From: Rana temporaria
Taxonomy: Eukaryota; Chordata; Amphibia; Anura; Ranidae
Reading direction: 5' to 3'
Length of the DNA stretch: 64,000 nucleotides
NCBI RefSeq assembly: GCF_905171775.1
Contig: NC_053489.1
Span: 596,172,581 to 596,236,580, forward strand
The notes beneath the pieces were generated by a model that was not told where the DNA came from, made no database searches, and saw nothing but the letters and a program-made list of their open reading frames with translations. Within the stretch, counting starts at the first letter, position 1; the number at the start of each line of letters is the position of its first letter. Both the position numbers and the translations under genes were made by a program. Positions 22,843-34,729 of the stretch are shown piece by piece.

Positions 22843-23110
22843 GTCTCGAACACACGACCAAGTTTCTCAGCAAAAACCAGCAGGAAACTTGCTGGTATTT
22901 TTTTTTTGCCGAGGAAACCAGTCGTGTGTACACTTTTCGACTAGGAAACTGTCAGGATCTTGTTGAGCCAAAAAGAGAGCATGTCTTCTTTTTCCTCGAC
23001 GGGAATGGGGAAATTTGGCTCGAAGAGATCCAAGACAGCCTAACAAGGAACTCGACGAGCAAAACGATGTGTTTCGCCTGTCGAGTTTCTCGGTTGTGTG
23101 TACGAGGCTT
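22843..23110. mobile_element. MITE with TCTCGAACACACGACC ends
   Basis: Inverted ends GGTCTCGAACACACGACCAA and GGTTGTGTGTACGAGGCTT, plus internal GGAAACCAGTCGTGTGTACA. Same broad family as 34973-35543. Confidence 0.75.
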
Positions 23111-23288
23111 CACACCCAGTCTAATGAATATTGTGGCTATGACTTTGTCTTATCTGGATTGTTTTCCTCTCACTTCCTGTTTTATCTCTGTGACAGGAAG
23201 TTAAAGGAAAGCTCCCCAATCAGAAGCTAACAGAAAAAAAGGGAAATTGGCATGTGGAACTCTAGAGACATCTGACTGCTTTATTTCT

Positions 23289-24408
23289 TTAAAGGATTAG
23301 TACACCAAAGCTTGTTTAGCTGTACTTCTCCCGTGGATCACAGGAGTGCAGTTTATTTTGCACTCCTGTGACCCGTTTTCAGCAGGCAGTCGACTGACAT
23401 CACAGAGCTGTTCCATGCTCTTGAAGAATCCTGACCATATGGGTGGGATCCACCCACATGCATGGACCAGCACCTGGCTCAGCCTCTCTGGCTCCCATCC
23501 CCTCCACAGCCCAGAGCTCCAGTGAGTATGGGGGGGGCAGAGCAGAGAGCTGGTGACTGATAGTCATCAGCTCTCTGCTCATGCAACTGTAAGAACTGAG
23601 TTATTAGGGGTGTTTGATTGGTCAGTTCTCAGTGTTAGACCCGGCTGGGGGACAGATGCAGCATTGGATCGGATCGATGCTGCACCCAGCTAAGTAAATA
23701 TCATTAAACACACAGGGCCAGATTCACAGAAGAAGTACGCCAGAGTATCTACTGATACTCCAGCATACTTTCAAATTTGCCGTGTCGTATCTTTAGTTTG
23801 AATCCTCAAACCAAGATATGACGGCTTTTGGCTTTGATCCGACAGGCATACGGCTTTGTACGCCTTCGAATCGTAGGTTTAATACTTTGGCGCCTGCTGG
23901 GTGGAGTTTGCGTTGTTTTCCGCGTCGGGTATGCTAATTAGCTTTTTCCGACGATTCACGAAGGTACGCGCGGCCGTCGCATTCTCTTAAGTCGTCTTTT
24001 TCCGGCGTATAGTTAGAGCTGCTATTTTGTGGCCTATATTTAGACTTGCCATGTATAGCCGTCGTTCCCGCGTAAAATTTAATTTTTTTTTTGCGTAAGT
24101 CTTACGTGAATAGGAAAGGACGTAACTCACGTTGACGTTCAAAAAATGACGTCGGTGCGACGTCATTTCGCGCAAAGCACAGCGGGAAATTTCAAAACGG
24201 AGTATGCGTAGTACGTTCGGCGCGGGAACGCGCCTAATTTAAATGATCCACGCCCCCTACCCGGATCATTTGAATTAGGCGGGCTTGCACCGGAGGGATT
24301 TACGCTACGCCGCCGCCGTAAAACTTGCGGCGGTGTAGCGTAAATGCGATACGTTACGCTACCGTAAATGTACCTGAATCTGGCCCCAAACCTATACTTC
24401 TCTTTTAA
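23289..24408. mobile_element. T2-type TTAA MITE, carrying a nested MITE
   Basis: TTAAAGGATTAGTACACC at the left and CTATACTTCTCTTTTAA at the right, TTAA at both limits. Its interior includes CATGGACCAGCACCTGGC and paired GAGCTGATGAC/GTCATCAGCTC-like arms. Interrupted by the 23715-24386 element. Confidence 0.65.
23715..24386. mobile_element. GGGCCAGATTC-family MITE
   Basis: Ends GGGCCAGATTCACAG and CTGAATCTGGCCC; internal GCCGCCGCCG...CTTGCGGCGG hairpin and GACGTCATTTCGCGC motif. Target duplication unclear (aca versus caa). Confidence 0.88.
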
Positions 24409-24669
24409 GTCTATGCTGGTAGTTTAATATGATACCCCATGACTCAGCTCCATTCAAAAGTACACAATGGTCTCAAGCTCATATAGCTTGTATGGAGCAG
24501 TTACAGATTTATTGTATTACTAAAAAGCCCAGAATGCTCTGCAGCCACAAGGTCATCAAAGCATTCTGTGTAAAATTATGATTTCTAAACAACATTTTAT
24601 TAGGTATAGGCAAATTGAAAGGTAGAATAAATAATCTTGGCTTTGAACCTTGTCTAAGGTATTGTATGT

Positions 24670-25775
24670 CTCGGTTCACACTGATGCGATTTCATAACAA
24701 ATGTGATGCGTCAAAAACATTCTAAATTTGCATGTCATCCATAAAATCATTGTTTTCAATGACAGTCGTTCACATACATGCGTTGCGATTCCTCTACGAA
24801 TGTGATGCGATAAAAAAAAAAAAAGGGTCTTGTGCGAGTTTACAGCATTGCGTTGCAAATTTAGGGCCAGATTCACAAAAGAGATACGACGGCGTATCTC
24901 CTGATACGCCGTCGTATCTCTGTTTCTATCCATAAGATCCGACAGGTGTAATTGTTTTACACTGTCGGATCTTAGGATGCAGTACCGCGGCTTCTGCGTC
25001 GTAAACCAGCGTCGCATATGCAAATTAGGAGTTACGGCGATCCACAACGGATTTTCGCGTTCGCTACATCGCCGCTAGTCTAGTTTCCCGTCACAAAGTT
25101 AGTCGTCGTTTTTGGTGCCTTAACTTTACACAGCAATCGTATTGCTGTATAAAGTATGGCCGTCGTTCCCGCGTCGAAATTTAAAAATTCACGTCGTTTG
25201 CGTAAGCTGTCTGGGAATACGGAATTACGTTACGCGCGTCGCCGTTCGAAAAAATGACGTCACTGCGCGCAAAGCACGGCGGGAATTGCGCAGTAGGTCC
25301 GGCGCGGGAGTGCGCCTAATTTAAATGGCACACGCCCATTTGAATTGGCCCGACTTGCGCCGGACGTATTTACGATACACCGCCGCAAGTTTCCAGGTAA
25401 GTGCTTTGTGGATCGGGCACTAAAACTGGAAACTTGCGGCGGTGTAGCGTAAAGGGGTTACGTTACACGGCCGCAAATGTATGTGAATCTGGCCCTTAGT
25501 CTCCATAGACATAAATGTAAATCGTTCTGGAATTGCATTGATGGTTCACATATGTGTGAATTCCACCTTACTACTCTCCAAAAAAAAACAGGAAATACAC
25601 AGGAAGTTAACACTTTTTTTTTTTTTTTACATTATGATTTCATTGGCTAGAACATCAAATGCAGAATGTCCAACTCCGGAAATTTGCTGTAAATTTGCGG
25701 TAAAATCGCAGTAAATTCGCACCTCACACAGGACAAAAAACGGAACAAGTTTGCAGCGCAGCAGTGTGAACCGAG
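24670..25775. mobile_element. MITE with TCGGTTCACACTG ends, carrying a nested MITE
   Basis: Inverted ends CTCGGTTCACACTGATGCG and GCGCAGCAGTGTGAACCGAG. Split by the 24864-25495 element; host sequence rejoins at a TTA. Confidence 0.7.
24864..25495. mobile_element. GGGCCAGATTC-family MITE with TTA target duplication
   Basis: Ends GGGCCAGATTCACAA and TGTGAATCTGGCCC, flanked by TTA at 24861-24863 and 25496-25498. Left hairpin GATACGACGGCGTATC; right hairpin GCCGCAAGTTTCC...GGAAACTTGCGGC. 632 bp. Confidence 0.93.
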
Positions 25776-25776
25776 C

Positions 25777-26203
25777 AGGGGTCAAGTCCTGGGGAAAAAA
25801 TGTGGGAACTCCCACTCAAGATCCACTCCCCCACCAAAAAAAAATGTATACAATCCACTGTACCACTGTAAGCAAGTTCTTTCTTAATCCCATGATAACT
25901 CGCGGCAGACTGCAATGTCTCCTGGGAACAATGACAAAAGCTCCCAGGAGACATTGCGGCATTGAGGAAGTGACGGAATACCCGCACACTACCCGATGAA
26001 TCCATATACAGGAAGCGGCCAGTAACATAAAGGATTACTAAGATTCGCCTGCCCCTGACAGTGTCTCGAGCTGGGCATCGCCGCTTAGTGAAGGATTGGC
26101 TCAGACGGCTCGGCTGCTCTAGTTCTGCTAAGGGAACCGAGTTCCTGCTGTGAAAAAAGTGCAGGAACTCCGTTCCCGCGCGTTCCCGCAGGACTTGAGC
26201 CCT
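25777..26203. mobile_element. MITE with AGGGGTCAAGTCCTG ends
   Basis: AGGGGTCAAGTCCTGGGG at the left matches CCCGCAGGACTTGAGCCCT at the right in inverse order. Internal IR: TGCAATGTCTCCTGGGA and CTCCCAGGAGACATTGC. The 174-codon open frame across it is not a protein I recognise. Confidence 0.7.
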
Positions 26204-26669
26204 GGAACCGAGTCTTACTATGATAAGAAATGGTTGAACATTGAACAAGTCAATTCAAATGGATGAGCATTCTCTGAAAATGCTGTTTCATAGTTATGTT
26301 CAGGAAATATGTACATTGTTGTGTCATCTACTGTATATATGAATATATATTTTTTTTAGTTTTTCAGTCTTTTGTAGATGTGTGATGGCTTTGCATTTAG
26401 ACTAAATGAGTTGAAATGGAAAAATGATGGGTCATTTATTTCTTTAAATTACTTTCCTGTTCTAGTTTAAAACTCTTGCTCTGAATTATTTCTTATTCCA
26501 GTTTATTCTTATCTTCAGTTTATTTTCCTGGTAACAAGGATAATCGACTAGTGCATTTATTCTTGAGGTTTCTATCTTTCTGTTGGTATCCAGAGGGCAA
26601 CAGTAGTAGCTATTATAACATCATGCTTAATTCCCCACTCCTCAGCAGACATAGGAAGCCCAGTGTTTT

Positions 26670-27186
26670 TTGTTTTGTTTTTTAATACATTTTTATTGTT
26701 TTTAGGTTGTAAAGAGAGAATATACATTACAAAAGAGTACAAAGAAAAGAGTCTCATGCAAGCACAATACTGTTATAAAGGATAATAATGTTTCAGAAAG
26801 CAGAGTTTGTAGATAAAGCAGTGCAATCTGAAGAAGCATCAAGTAAGCAGTCCATGAGTTCCACTGATAATCAAAAAGTTACAGGGAATTACATTTCCCA
26901 GCCAACAAGCATTCATATATATAATGCGTTTTGATTATCCCAGTAGCTTCTGATAAGTAAGGTGCTAAATTGCTCTTCCAGTTCCTTGTGACAGTTAGGC
27001 TTGCTGCTAGAGTAATACATGATACTACAGATTTTAAGTGCACTGTGGAAAGAAGTCTAAGAATAAGATTTGGCTTAAAGGGGTAAGGATCCCCATAAGT
27101 TCAAAAATAATTAAAAACATGTGCTTCCAGAAGCTAATTAGTTATTTACATGACCATAAAATATGGAACAGGTTGCCTGTAGGAAC
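26670..27186 (-). pseudogene. L1 (Tx1-type) ORF2 C-terminus and 3' end
   Basis: The minus strand reads FMVM near 27160, then YPFKPNLILRLLSTVHLKS, VVSCITLAASLTVTRNWKS and NLAPYLSEATGI, typical of the L1-Tx1 C-terminal region, with stops. It ends in an A-rich 3' tail with AATAAA-like ACAATAAAAATG near 26685-26700. The frame may continue past the MITE at 27190-27864 (CPKYK-like sequence at ~27925), but that is weak. Confidence 0.7.
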
Positions 27187-27189
27187 ACA

Positions 27190-27864
27190 GGGCCAGATTC
27201 CTGTAGAACCGCCCTACGCTGCGGCGGCGTAACGTATTACATTTACGTTACGCCGCAAGTTTTCAGCGTAAGTGCTTGATTCACAAAGCACTTGCCTGTA
27301 AACTTGCGGTGGCGTATCGTAAATCCGCCCGGCGCAAGCCCGCCTAATTCAAATGGGGCGGGGACCATTTAAATTAGGCGCATTCCCGCACCGAACGTAC
27401 TGCGCATGCTCCGTCCCTAAAATTTCCCGACGTGCATTGCGCTAAATGACGTCGCAAGGACGTCATTGGTTTTGACGTTAACGTAAATGGCATCCAGCGA
27501 CGCGGGAACGACGGTCATACTTAACATTGGCTAGACCACCTAGAGGGCAGCTTTAGTTTTACGCGGCGTATCTCTACGGAAACAACGTAAATTTACAGCG
27601 ACGGGCAAAGCGGACGTTCGCGAATAGGCGTAACTAGTCATTTGCATATTCTATGCCGATCGCAATGGAATCGCCACCTAGCGGCCGGCCTAGAATTGCA
27701 GCCTAAGATCCGACGGTGTAAGTCACTTACACCTGTCGGATCTTAGGGCTATCTATGCGTAACCTGATTCTATGAATCAGGCGCATAGATACGACAATCG
27801 TATCTCTGAGATACAACGGCGTATAAGGAGATACGCCGTCGTATCTCTTTTGTGAATCTGGCCC
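27190..27864. mobile_element. GGGCCAGATTC-family MITE with ACA target duplication
   Basis: Ends GGGCCAGATTCCTG and GTGAATCTGGCCC, flanked by ACA at 27187-27189 and 27865-27867. The TAAGATCCGACGGTGTAAG and AGATACGCCGTCGTATCTC hairpins are preserved, in the reverse orientation to 24864. 675 bp. Inserted into the L1-Tx1 relic or at its edge. Confidence 0.93.
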
Positions 27865-28289
27865 ACAATCTCTCCAACAGCGGTTGTGTGAGAGGTAAAA
27901 TGATTAGATTTATACTTTGGACAGTTTATCGCCTGGGGGCCTAAATGAGGGCATTGAAATAAAAATTATATTGTGATTGTAATTGTCCCCACAATAGAAT
28001 ATATATATATGTATATATTGGGAAATTTCAAAATATAAATATATATATATCCAATATAAATCGAATAATTTGATAACCATTTTATAAAATTCTATAAAAT
28101 ATATACACACATACATAGTCTTTGATTTTTAAGAAAACTTTTTCTAAGTCTTTTCATTTTCTTATAGATGTAATTATAGATCGATTGAAGCACTGATTGT
28201 TTTCTGTAAGTATCCCAGTTCATTCGTTTAAGCTTACTGATTTATAGGGAATATATATACAAATATTAATAATAAATATAAATAATATA

Positions 28290-28309
28290 ATAAATACTTA
28301 TAAAAGAGA

Positions 28310-28389
<80 letters not shown>

Positions 28390-28422
28390 ATATAATATAT
28401 ATCTCTTTTATAAGTATTTATT
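28290..28422. repeat. (AT)n tract within a long palindrome
   Basis: The AT run (~28312-28386) is flanked by inverted copies of AAATACTTATAAAAGAGATA, so the whole ~130 bp is nearly palindromic. Confidence 0.9.
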
Positions 28423-29529
28423 AGTAATAATTACTTTTAAGTTAATCTTGTCAGTGTTATAGCATTGTGTTCGTTTTGTGGAATCATATGTTGCCTGCTG
28501 ACCCTGTAGTGGGAAGTGATGACATCTCTGCTGTGTTTCCGTGTGTCTCCAGTCCCTGTTTGCCGTTTACAGTTCCACCACTGTAACCGGACACAGAGAG
28601 GACACACGGACACCCAGCCAGTGACACCAGGCAGCTCCCGGGACAGCGTGGATGACATTGCTAAAATGCTAATCTCTATTGCTCGTTTGTGAGTGTTTTA
28701 ATTATGTACCCTTTCTATTATATTTTTTCAACTGCTACACTTAAAAGGCGCTGCTTTTGTCCTTGTTTTTAATTGTTGTAAGGAGTGTTGACAACCAATA
28801 GTGATCCTTCGCCTTGATGCCACAAATTCTCAGTTTTGTGGAGTTTGCAGAGGCATGAGAAGAAGTCCTTACTGAGGATTGAAGTATCGGAAACAGCCTC
28901 CTCCCAGCCATGTACTGCTCCCAAGGGTTCTGAGGATGGAAACCCATCTCTTAAGGTTTGCCATGTCTTCCTCTGCTTCATGGCTTCCAAAGCTGCCATC
29001 ATCCTCCTCTTGTGTGTTCTGTAGCATTGCAAGAATGGTATCTGCATAAGGCAGGCCTTCAGAGGAAAGGAAGTCCTCCTCTTCTTCCTGCTGCTCTGCC
29101 GTGAGTGACCTGTCCATAATGCCACGCAGAGTCTGCTCCAGCAGGAACACAACAAAGATTGTGTTACTGATGCATGCATTGTCACAGCTCACCATCCTTG
29201 TCACCCCAAATGGTGATAGTACAGTGCATGCATCCTATATCAGCCGCCATTGGCATGGGAAAAAGAAACAGAGCCGGCCTGAGCCTCTGCTGCATGTGCA
29301 GCTACTGCAGCATTACCAAAATTGAGTTCCGCCTGGTTGGCATGTAACAAATCAGGAAGTTTATGGGCACATGGAATTCCTGCTGAATTTGACTGTGTAT
29401 GACTGTGTATGACTGCCTGAAATGGCTACATACTCTTCTGGCCTGCTTTAGCAGATCTTCCAACCCTGGGTACCTGTTTAAGAAATGCTGCACCACCATA
29501 TTTAGGACATGTGTCAGGCAATTTTGGGG

Positions 29530-31228
29530 ACCTTTTGGTTTCCCCAATTCTCCTTCCATCCACTGCCGGGGGGGGGGGGGGGGGGCAGCACAGGTTTTCT
29601 CGTGCCCTTCCTGCCCATTGGGATGTAACTTACATCCATCAGGGCATTTACCCCCCGGCAGTGGTGGTGTTTGTTCTTACTTTTTGAATGCTCCGCTGTT
29701 TTTTCAGCGGTGAGCTTTCTATATTATATTATTTAGGGCATTTATTTATCCATCTTTTGCCCCTTTCTGGTCCCTCCCAAAGGTTTTTTCAAACTGTCTC
29801 TTCTTGTTTTCTCTCGATCAAGATAGGGACAAAGAATTGAGACTGTCACCCCTTTTTGGCTTGTATTTGTTTTTTGAGCCTTGCCCTCATTTTAGGGGGT
29901 CTCAATAATAATTTTTCCCTTTTCTTTTTAATAGGCATACCTTTGGCATATTTTTGATGCCTGAGCATCTTGCCGGGATTAGGAGTATGTAATCAGAGAA
30001 TTTCTCCATTTACATGGTTTTTCCTGTCACGTTAAGGACAACTATGGGACGTCACTGCGTGCTTTGCGTCGCTTTGGAATGACGCGGCACGATTTGTTGA
30101 CACCAGGCTTGTACACCATTGCATATGGTGTGACATAGGATGTCGGTGCCTACTGTCCCTTCTACGTCGCGCCGCTATGACGCGACGCGTCGAGGACACA
30201 TGACTCTGAGTCTGTGACGCATGTGCATGCGTCAGCTACGTAGAAATTACGCGGCCAACATGACGGAAATAGAGGACGCAATGGCGTCCCGGATCTGGGT
30301 AAGATTTCATACTTTTTTCCTCTTGATGCCGCTACTTCCCTTTTTCCCGCCTCTCCATCAATTAAGGCTAATTGGAGGAGGTTAATGTCAGCTGAATCAG
30401 GGACCATGGTAAGTATTTAAGGACGCCAAGGGGGCGGCTTTGGCATCCATTCCTCTCCCAGCTCCTGAAGGAGTGGGAGTGTATGTATCTTAGTAAAATC
30501 CTTCCAGGTCCTTTACTGTGGGTGGACGAAGCTCTTTGAGCAGTGCCCTCTCTTAGACCGGTAAGTGTCTTTTCCACCAACTTTTTTTTGTTGGGGATTT
30601 TTTCATACACTTTATGGATTCTTGGATACTTATAAGTATATGCTTATACATTCCCTTGTTATATCACAGGAGAGGAGTCTCTTTCGATGCTGGCCAAAAA
30701 GGAATTTTTCTCTTTATTCCGCCCCCTATGGTTTGGAGTCTGGAGAATCATCGGCCCTTATACTGTGTGCTCTCCGTGACGTCCTCTGCTTGGTTCGGGG
30801 GGGCCCATGTCTTGGGTTCCGAGGTGCATTCTCTCCTTCAAGAGAGGGTGAGTCATGATCCCTCCCTCATAGGGGTAGCTCCCCTCTCCCTCATGCCCAG
30901 CCTTGTCTGGTTGTTATCATTGACTATTTATTTTGTCTTTATATTCTTTATAGAGATTGATACTGTACAAACTTTTCCCTGAAGAAGGATGTATATCATT
31001 TGAAACGTGTTGGAAAACTGTCCGGCACGCTCTCAGCCTAGTCCTTGGGCATGCGGTGACATACAGTATTATCTTGAAAAGTTTTTATGCCTGTTTTTGA
31101 TACTTTTGTATTTTTCATATAATGATGTATTGTAATAAATGTATTTTTTTATGACCTTAGTTGTCACATATATGTGTGTTGCCTTAAAAATCCCACCCAC
31201 ATGGAGGTATTCAGTTATTTAATTGCAC
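29530..31228 (+). mobile_element. PLE-like insert within the hAT relic
   Basis: About 1.7 kb separates two hAT parts that are contiguous in copy 1. It begins near a G19 run (29567-29585). No reverse transcriptase or endonuclease frame is visible. Its last ~250 bp has the layout hammerhead-like motif (30973-31017), ~100 bp, then a GTAATAAATG polyadenylation-like word, as in the PLE at 45 kb. A GGTAAG donor-like word occurs several times (e.g. 30406-30411). The PLE assignment is inferred from the ribozyme motif. Confidence 0.55.
30973..31017 (+). ncRNA. Hammerhead-type ribozyme motif, partly decayed
   Basis: Stem I TTTTCC (30973-30978) pairs perfectly with GGAAAA (31012-31017). Core CTGAAGA is at 30979-30985, GAAA at 31002-31005, and the short stem III word ACGTGT (31005-31010) can self-pair with one G-U per half. 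The cleavage base would be T31011. Stem II (30986-31001) keeps only about four pairs with a mismatch. Probably weak or inactive. Confidence 0.6.
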
Positions 31229-33029
31229 ATGTCAACTTTCCCTGTCTAAGGGTGGACAGGAGGTTTGTGCCAATATAGCACACCACCATTCCTGGCTCCA
31301 GCTGGCATGGCGTCAATCACCTCTGGTGGTTCATAGGAGAGTGCAGCAGAGGATGGCATAGAAGGGGAGGGGGTGAAGCTGACAAATATTGCATCACCAC
31401 CAGCTGTATGGAAACAAGGTGGCAAAACAATCTGCAGCACTGAGCCTTGTCCTTCCGAGTTGTAAGCAGAGTTACCCAGTGTGCTGTGAACGAAATATGG
31501 CATCCCTGACCATGCTTGCTGGACCACATGTCAGCAATAAAGTGTACCTTGCAGTGCTTTCAATCCATCCAGTGTAGCCAATCAACGGCCAAGCTGGGAA
31601 CCAAAGAGGATTGCATTGCACAACAATGCCACAACATTGCCTTCCATGTGATGGTACAGACCTGAAATGGTCATTGTGGTACAGCACATTCTGTAAAATT
31701 ATGGAAGGGGACAGAATCCACCAGGTGAAAAGGCAGGAGTTGTAAAGCCAGCAGCTTTGACAAGCTTGAATTTAGATGCTGGGCATTTGGGTGGCAGTGA
31801 CTGTATTTTTTTTTCATTGCAACAGCTTGGGCAGAGAAATTTGCCTGCTATAGTCTACAGCTGGTGGTGTGCTGCTGGCCGACGTGCTGCAAGGACCTGT
31901 GACACCCTTCCCTATACCATTATCCCTGTCAATGGAGGCTGCTGAGAGGCCATGAGATAAAGCGGGGGTAGACCTGAAACCTGACGAATGAGGAGGAGAA
32001 GAATTGCATCCCTTTTGTGTGGCTTTCAGTTGCTTCTGCCAACGGGCTAAGTGGTGGGAGGTTAAATGCCTTGTCAAGCATGCGGGACCTAAAATGACTG
32101 GTGTTTTTGCCACGCTTGATCTGCTTGAGTCAAAGTTTGCAAATCACAACAGTGAGATTCGCTAAACATGTGCTAAAACAGGCCCAAACAGTTGAATTGT
32201 GGGAAGTGGGCCACGAGATAACAGCTGCACAATGTGATGGAATGCTGTGGCTGCTCTGTACTCTTCCATGATGGCTACCTCGTCTGGGTTGTGCCTCACC
32301 CTCACTTTCCTCCTCTGCTCTATCTAGCACCCAAGTCACATCAGTGACCTCATCATCATCCTCTCCATCCTCATCATCACTGGAGACGACTTGGCAATAC
32401 ACTGCGGCTGGAGGAACATGACTGCCAATTTGTTGTTTACCAGTGTTCTCCCCTTTCTGTAGGCTCATGTTACTACCTTCCTCAACCTCAGAGCCATCAG
32501 AATCAAGTAATGGCTGTGCATGATCAAGGAGCAAGTGGTTAAGGCTGTGTTCAAATAACTCAGCTGACTCCTCCATGCATGATACTGGGGCTATGGCAGG
32601 AGTAGCTTTGGACAAGTAGGTAGAATAAGCTGCTCTGACAGCTGCGGTGGACTGCACACTAGTCTCTTCTTGGGTGATGGAAGGTGATGGAGGATGAGGA
32701 GGTTGAGGATGGTTTAGTAAGCCAGTCCACCACCTCCTCTGCATGCCTTGGCTGGATAGCACAGGCAACATCGCTAAACAGAGAAAAATATGCCCTGTCT
32801 GAGGACTGACCACGCTCACTTTTGTCTAGGGACACAGCCCCTGATGGGCCCCTCACAGTGCCATGGAAACGTTTTGCCTTTCCTTGCTAGCCTCCCAGAC
32901 ATTGGGGGGAGGGGTGTTATTACCGAAATGTAATAGAGAAGGGGAAATGCGTACTTGGATGCACTTTAATCATTGTAAAGTTATGTTTGGTGCACTTTAA
33001 TTTGAGTACTCAATACACAGACACACTCC

Positions 33030-33275
33030 ACTGACACACTTCAATATACTGCAGTAAAAGTGTACTGGCTCAATATAATATAGTGCAGTAAAACTGCACT
33101 AGCAGACTTCAATATACTGCCGTAAAAGTGCAATAAGGCACTTCAATATACTGCAGTAAAAGTGCACTAACGCAGTTCAAAATACTGCAGTAAACGTGCA
33201 CTAACGCACCTCAATATACTGCAGTACATGTGCACTAACACGCTAATATACTGCAGTAAATGTGCACTAACGAGC
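33030..33275. repeat. Subterminal tandem repeats, ~34-bp unit
   Basis: About seven units built on AATATACTGCAGTAAAAGTG and CACTAACGC. They lie just inside the presumed 5' end of hAT copy 2, where hAT elements often have transposase-binding repeats. Confidence 0.85.
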
Positions 33276-33298
33276 TGAACCATTCACCCAACACTAGT

Positions 33299-33812
33299 GA
33301 CCACATCCTCTTGGACATTAAATCAAAGCACAAATTGTTAAAGATAGAAAACCTACAAGGAAAGCATACAATAACAGAGAAAAAAAGAAAAGAAACACGT
33401 AAAGATGAAAATTACCAGGCAAAAACACAATGGATAAGCAGGGTAAACAAAAAAAATATATGTCTCAGAGAAAGGAAGATGACAGAAACAATAAATACCC
33501 CCTAAATGTTTTTTTATTGTGTTTTGCTTTTTTCCCTTGCCTGTTCTGTGCTTGTAGCCATTTATGGATGGGGTGCTTGGGGTATATTGTTGCTCATCGT
33601 CAGGAACTGGTAAAATAGTTTTGAGCATTTTTTTTGTTTTAATGCATTTAATGATAGGGAAAACATTTTTTTTTTTTACTTCACAAATGGCTTTACATGG
33701 CTTCAAAGGAACAGGGATACATTTTTTTGACACAGTACAACTAGAAAGAAATACAGTGGTAACTGTGACTGTCATAAGCTTGCTGATAAAAATGTTAACA
33801 TAATGGTTAGTG
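33299..33812. other. No recognised feature
   Basis: AT-rich. The long minus-strand open frame here has no family resemblance and overlaps repeat sequence. Confidence 0.45.
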
Positions 33813-33960
33813 TTAAGCCTAATGTACACAATGAGAAAACCAGATGAAAAATATCGCTTTCGGAGCAATCGTCCGATAATCTAATCGTTAGTACACAGCT
33901 TTCGAGAGCTGATCATGACAGTTCATGCTAATTATTTTTGTGTAATTTGTGTGACCAAGA
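33813..33960. repeat. Possible decayed MITE of the TACACA-end group
   Basis: Begins TTAAGCCTAATGTACACAAT and has CGTTAGTACACAGC, resembling the GCCTCGTACACACG elements. Weak. Confidence 0.35.
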
Positions 33961-34166
33961 CCACGCATGCTCGGAATTCAAATGAAAACTAAGGAAGCCA
34001 CATGCTCTTTTTGATGTATGGACATTAGTATATCTCTAAGTAAAGAGCTGGACAGGTACCTGTAAATTAATAGAAGAAATGTGGGTTGACTTGAGGCAGT
34101 ATTTTTTTTGGAATAGCAATAATGTTAGGGTTTGCATTAGATTTATTGGTAGGGATACCATTAGAG

Positions 34167-34729
34167 TTATGCCGCGTACACACGTACGTTTTTCATGACG
34201 TGAAAAATGCAATTTTTTTATGTCATTAAAAACGATCGTGTGTGATCTCCAGATTTTTCTTGACGTGAAAACTGGGCATTAAAAATTTAGAACGTGCTCT
34301 AAGTTTTCGCGTTGTTTTTCACATTGTCGTGTTTCACAACGTGAAAAATGATCATGTGTAGGCTTTAACAACAGGAAAAAACACGCATGCTCAGAAGCAA
34401 GTTATGAGACGGGAGCACTCGTTCTGGTAAAACTAGCATTTGTAATGAAGATAGCACATTTGTCACACTGTAACAGACTGAAAAGCGCGAATCGTCTCTC
34501 ACCAAACTTTTACTAACACAAAAACAGCAAAAGCAGCCCAAAGGGTGGCGCCATCCGAATGGAACTTCCTCTTTATAGTGCCGTCGTACGTGTTGTACAT
34601 CACCACACTTTGCTCCAGCATTTTTTTTTTCACGATCGTGTGTAGGCAAGGCAGGCTTGGCAAGAATCACATTGAGAAAAACATTGTCTTTTCTAGGACA
34701 AGAAAAACGGTCATGTGTACGCGGCATAA
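34167..34729. mobile_element. MITE with TTATGCCGCGTACACACG ends
   Basis: Inverted ends TTATGCCGCGTACACACG and CATGTGTACGCGGCATAA. Internal inverted GTGAAAAATG/CATTTTTCAC units and GATCGTGTGT words. Confidence 0.85.

Larger units (their letters stand above)
28780..33298 (-). pseudogene. hAT transposon relic, copy 2, split by a PLE-like insert
   Basis: Reading minus from high coordinates: a likely 5' terminus GTGTTGGGTGAATGGTTC (~33298), subterminal repeats, then an N-terminal region (32819-32130) with an acidic SSDDEDGEDDDE stretch. A BED-type zinc finger follows: CKL-x-LKQIKRG, then CLTRHLTSHH (~32130-32045, frameshifted, one Cys codon now a stop). After it come ADMWSSKHGQG and SFTAHWVTLL (~31530-31450), PCQLEPGMVV with GTNLLSTLRQGKLT (~31310-31235), an insert at ~29530-31228, then THVLNMVVQHFLNRYPGLED (~29500-29440) and TRMVSCDNACISN with LLEQTLRGIMDRSL (~29204-29090). 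The order matches ZBED-like hAT transposases. Stops and frameshifts make it dead. Confidence 0.85.

Noticed and set aside
25724..26248. 174-codon minus-strand frame
   Set aside because: It runs through a MITE (25777-26203) and its flanks, and matches no family I recognise.
33030..33275. CRISPR-like or promoter repeat array
   Set aside because: Imperfect contiguous tandem units; position fits hAT subterminal repeats.
33353..33868. 171-codon minus-strand frame rich in Phe, Cys and Lys
   Set aside because: AT-rich chance frame with no recognisable domain, partly inside a possible MITE.
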